A DNA stretch of 64,000 nt from Brevibacillus porteri. Its GTDB lineage: Bacteria > Bacillota > Bacilli > Brevibacillales > Brevibacillaceae. The stretch's first letter is position 1; every line of letters begins with the position of its first letter. Below, piece after piece: positions 62,840 to 64,000 of the stretch. The DNA lies in assembly GCF_003013475.1 (NCBI RefSeq), contig NZ_PXZO01000011.1, forward strand, positions 1 through 64,000. Reading direction: 5' to 3'. Position numbers and translations under genes: made by a program. The notes beneath the pieces were generated by a model. It saw nothing but the letters and a program-made list of their open reading frames with translations. It did not search any database and was not told where the DNA came from.

Positions 62840-64000
62840 TTAAGTGGTTTGTGGGGAGGGGAGTATACGATAAATCTTCCGTGGGCGCCCTCGATTCGTT
62901 GGCGTTTCTTCCCCAATGAGCTCGATGATGTTGTGTTCTGCTAAATCACTTAGTATTCTTCGCGCATTGCGAGGAGTCATGCCCATCCATTCTGCGATCA
63001 TCGAGGCGCTGATATATTTTTGCCCCAACGCTTTTTGGACGGAAATGATTTTGTTAAACGTCGTAATACTGACACCGGCTTTTTTCAGATTTTCGCTGAT
63101 TTCCTTGTCCTGTGTCCAATATTCGTAGGTGATGCTGTTCGTTTGACGCAGTGGTCCTTCAATCGAACCGTCATGGTCGACAAGAATGGCGGCATCTCTA
63201 TGGTTTTTGGCATGGCCGAGAGCGAGCTGTGCATTGCGCTCAGCAGACAATGCTGTGACACCAAAGCCGATTCCCATATTGGCATGCGAATTGGTGAGCA
63301 GCTTGATTTTTTCCAAAAGGATCGTGGGGTGAAATTCTGGATTTTCTTCGAATGAACCCCGGGTGGAAAAAATGATGAACTTGGAATTGCCAACGGCGAC
63401 GAAGCTGCCTGATATCGACTCCGTGTAATCCAGCACTAGCTCCTGTAGCTTCAGGTCGAGGCGGCGTAGTTCGTAGGCGTTTGCAGGCTCATTTTCGAGT
63501 TTTTCCATGTCGGTTACCTCAATCAATTGAACAGCAATTTGGGAGCGCTTGAAATGGAGCGTTTCGCCCTCCTGCAGAATTTGCTTGAAAATCTCTCGAA
63601 ATATGAAGCGCGTAAAGCCCATTCGGTATACTCTGATTCCTTGTCGTTTTAATTCTTCGGTGACGAAAAGCGTTCCCGTGACACAAGCGTCTACCTTGCT
63701 TTCCTGAATAAGGCGGGTGTGATAAGCTACCAATTCAGATCTCTGTCTGAATTCTTTATATGGCATTAGGTATGGATTCTCACAGTGCAGGCCCAATTCC
63801 TCTAAAGTCTCACGAAAATGTGCTTCCGAAATGGTATCGAAGCTCACGCGATCTAAAGATAAGCCATCGCGGTATACCAATTCGAGCAATACTTTGGTCA
63901 GGACACTTGAATTGACTTGCGGATAAAAGGCTTTTTTCTTGCCAATATGCGCTTTTGCCATCGAATAGGGGGCGACTCCAGAGAAGAACCAGATGTCTGT
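62840..64000 (-). CDS. HTH transcriptional regulator with GGDEF/GCH III-like middle domain (5' end beyond window)
   Basis: The frame is open to the window edge: 13 codons precede ATG 63961 (reading DIWFFSGVAPYSMAKAH), and no Shine-Dalgarno sequence precedes that ATG, so the gene probably starts outside. At least 386 residues are visible. The C-terminus (about the last 75) holds a winged helix (ISASMIAEWMGMTPRNARRILSDL, then GRPRKIY). The middle has FGVTALSAERNAQLALGHAKN and GSFVAVGNSKFIIFSTRG, similar to GGDEF- or GTP cyclohydrolase III-like folds of PucR-type regulators. Residues for cyclic-di-GMP synthesis are not seen. Target genes are unknown. Confidence 0.7.
   Translation of the reverse strand, partial: TDIWFFSGVAPYSMAKAHIGKKKAFYPQVNSSVLTKVLLELVYRDGLSLDRVSFDTISEAHFRETLEELGLHCENPYLMPYKEFRQRSELVAYHTRLIQESKVDACVTGTLFVTEELKRQGIRVYRMGFTRFIFREIFKQILQEGETLHFKRSQIAVQLIEVTDMEKLENEPANAYELRRLDLKLQELVLDYTESISGSFVAVGNSKFIIFSTRGSFEENPEFHPTILLEKIKLLTNSHANMGIGFGVTALSAERNAQLALGHAKNHRDAAILVDHDGSIEGPLRQTNSITYEYWTQDKEISENLKKAGVSITTFNKIISVQKALGQKYISASMIAEWMGMTPRNARRILSDLAEHNIIELIGEETPTNRGRPRKIYRILPSPQTT

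Noticed and set aside
1..64000. CRISPR arrays, tRNA/rRNA genes, insertion sequences, prophage
   Set aside because: No regularly spaced repeats, no tRNA- or rRNA-like sequence and no transposase or phage reading frames were seen.

Overview
The window looks like chromosome of a spore-forming, low-to-moderate GC Firmicute, most probably Brevibacillus (B. brevis group). This is inferred from gene content: a Cfr/ClbC-type 23S rRNA methyltransferase, a YpdA/Bdr-type bacillithiol disulfide reductase, a spore-type diadenylate cyclase (CdaS), remnants of a GerA/GerB germination receptor, an SLH-anchored GH18 protein and Bacillales-style regulators. No rRNA, tRNA, CRISPR array, insertion sequence or prophage was seen.

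Layout. 0-1.5 kb: cfr-like gene behind a leader ORF and a hairpin that buries its ribosome binding site. 1.5-9.3 kb: SLH-GH18 protein, bdr, HIT protein, BAAT-type hydrolase with a divergent Rrf2 regulator, DHA2 efflux pump and Ada. 9.4-12.6 kb: minimal ethanolamine ammonia-lyase locus (receiver-only regulator, eutB, eutC). 12.7-14.5 kb: a 211-bp inverted-repeat element, then a YobV/YobU-like regulator pair. 14.6-18 kb: TVP38 membrane protein with a two-component system, and a LysE exporter. 18-22.8 kb: two MFS pumps, a broken alcohol dehydrogenase, a small membrane protein missed by long-ORF searches, and a Tat-exported P1 peptidase. 22.9-25.5 kb: perfect Fur box, ABC exporter-fold transporter and FhuF-like reductase. 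25.6-27.6 kb: a c-di-GMP phosphodiesterase (EAL) domain fused to a PAS histidine kinase. 27.6-32.2 kb: SNF2 helicase and SWIM protein. 32.4-34.3 kb: EamA and YitT membrane proteins.

34.3-47.2 kb is one long same-strand cluster: IclR regulator, Dpp/Opp-type peptide ABC transporter (two ATPases, lipoprotein, two permeases), a large M14-type peptidase with a duplicated N-terminal module, pyroglutamyl peptidase and 5-oxoprolinase PxpB-PxpC-PxpA. It reads as a complete route from imported pyroglutamyl peptides to glutamate. 47.2-48.4 kb holds a decayed gerA-gerB remnant. 48.5-57 kb has cdaS, an M29 aminopeptidase, PepF, an alkyltransferase-like protein, a Lin0512 protein, a DinG/YpvA helicase and a multicopper oxidase lipoprotein. 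57.2-60.6 kb contains an ECF-sigma-like promoter, a long leader with terminator, a short coupled ORF and an OatA-like acyltransferase with an SGNH domain. 60.7-64 kb: a DMT transporter, an HSL-type esterase and a regulator that runs off the window end.

The observations most worth a second look are the cfr attenuator, the pyroglutamyl-peptide operon with its duplicated-module peptidase, the EAL-kinase fusion, the Fur-controlled transporter/reductase pair, the structured element at 12.7-12.9 kb, and the OatA leader. All functions are assigned from sequence reading and family knowledge; no database search was run.
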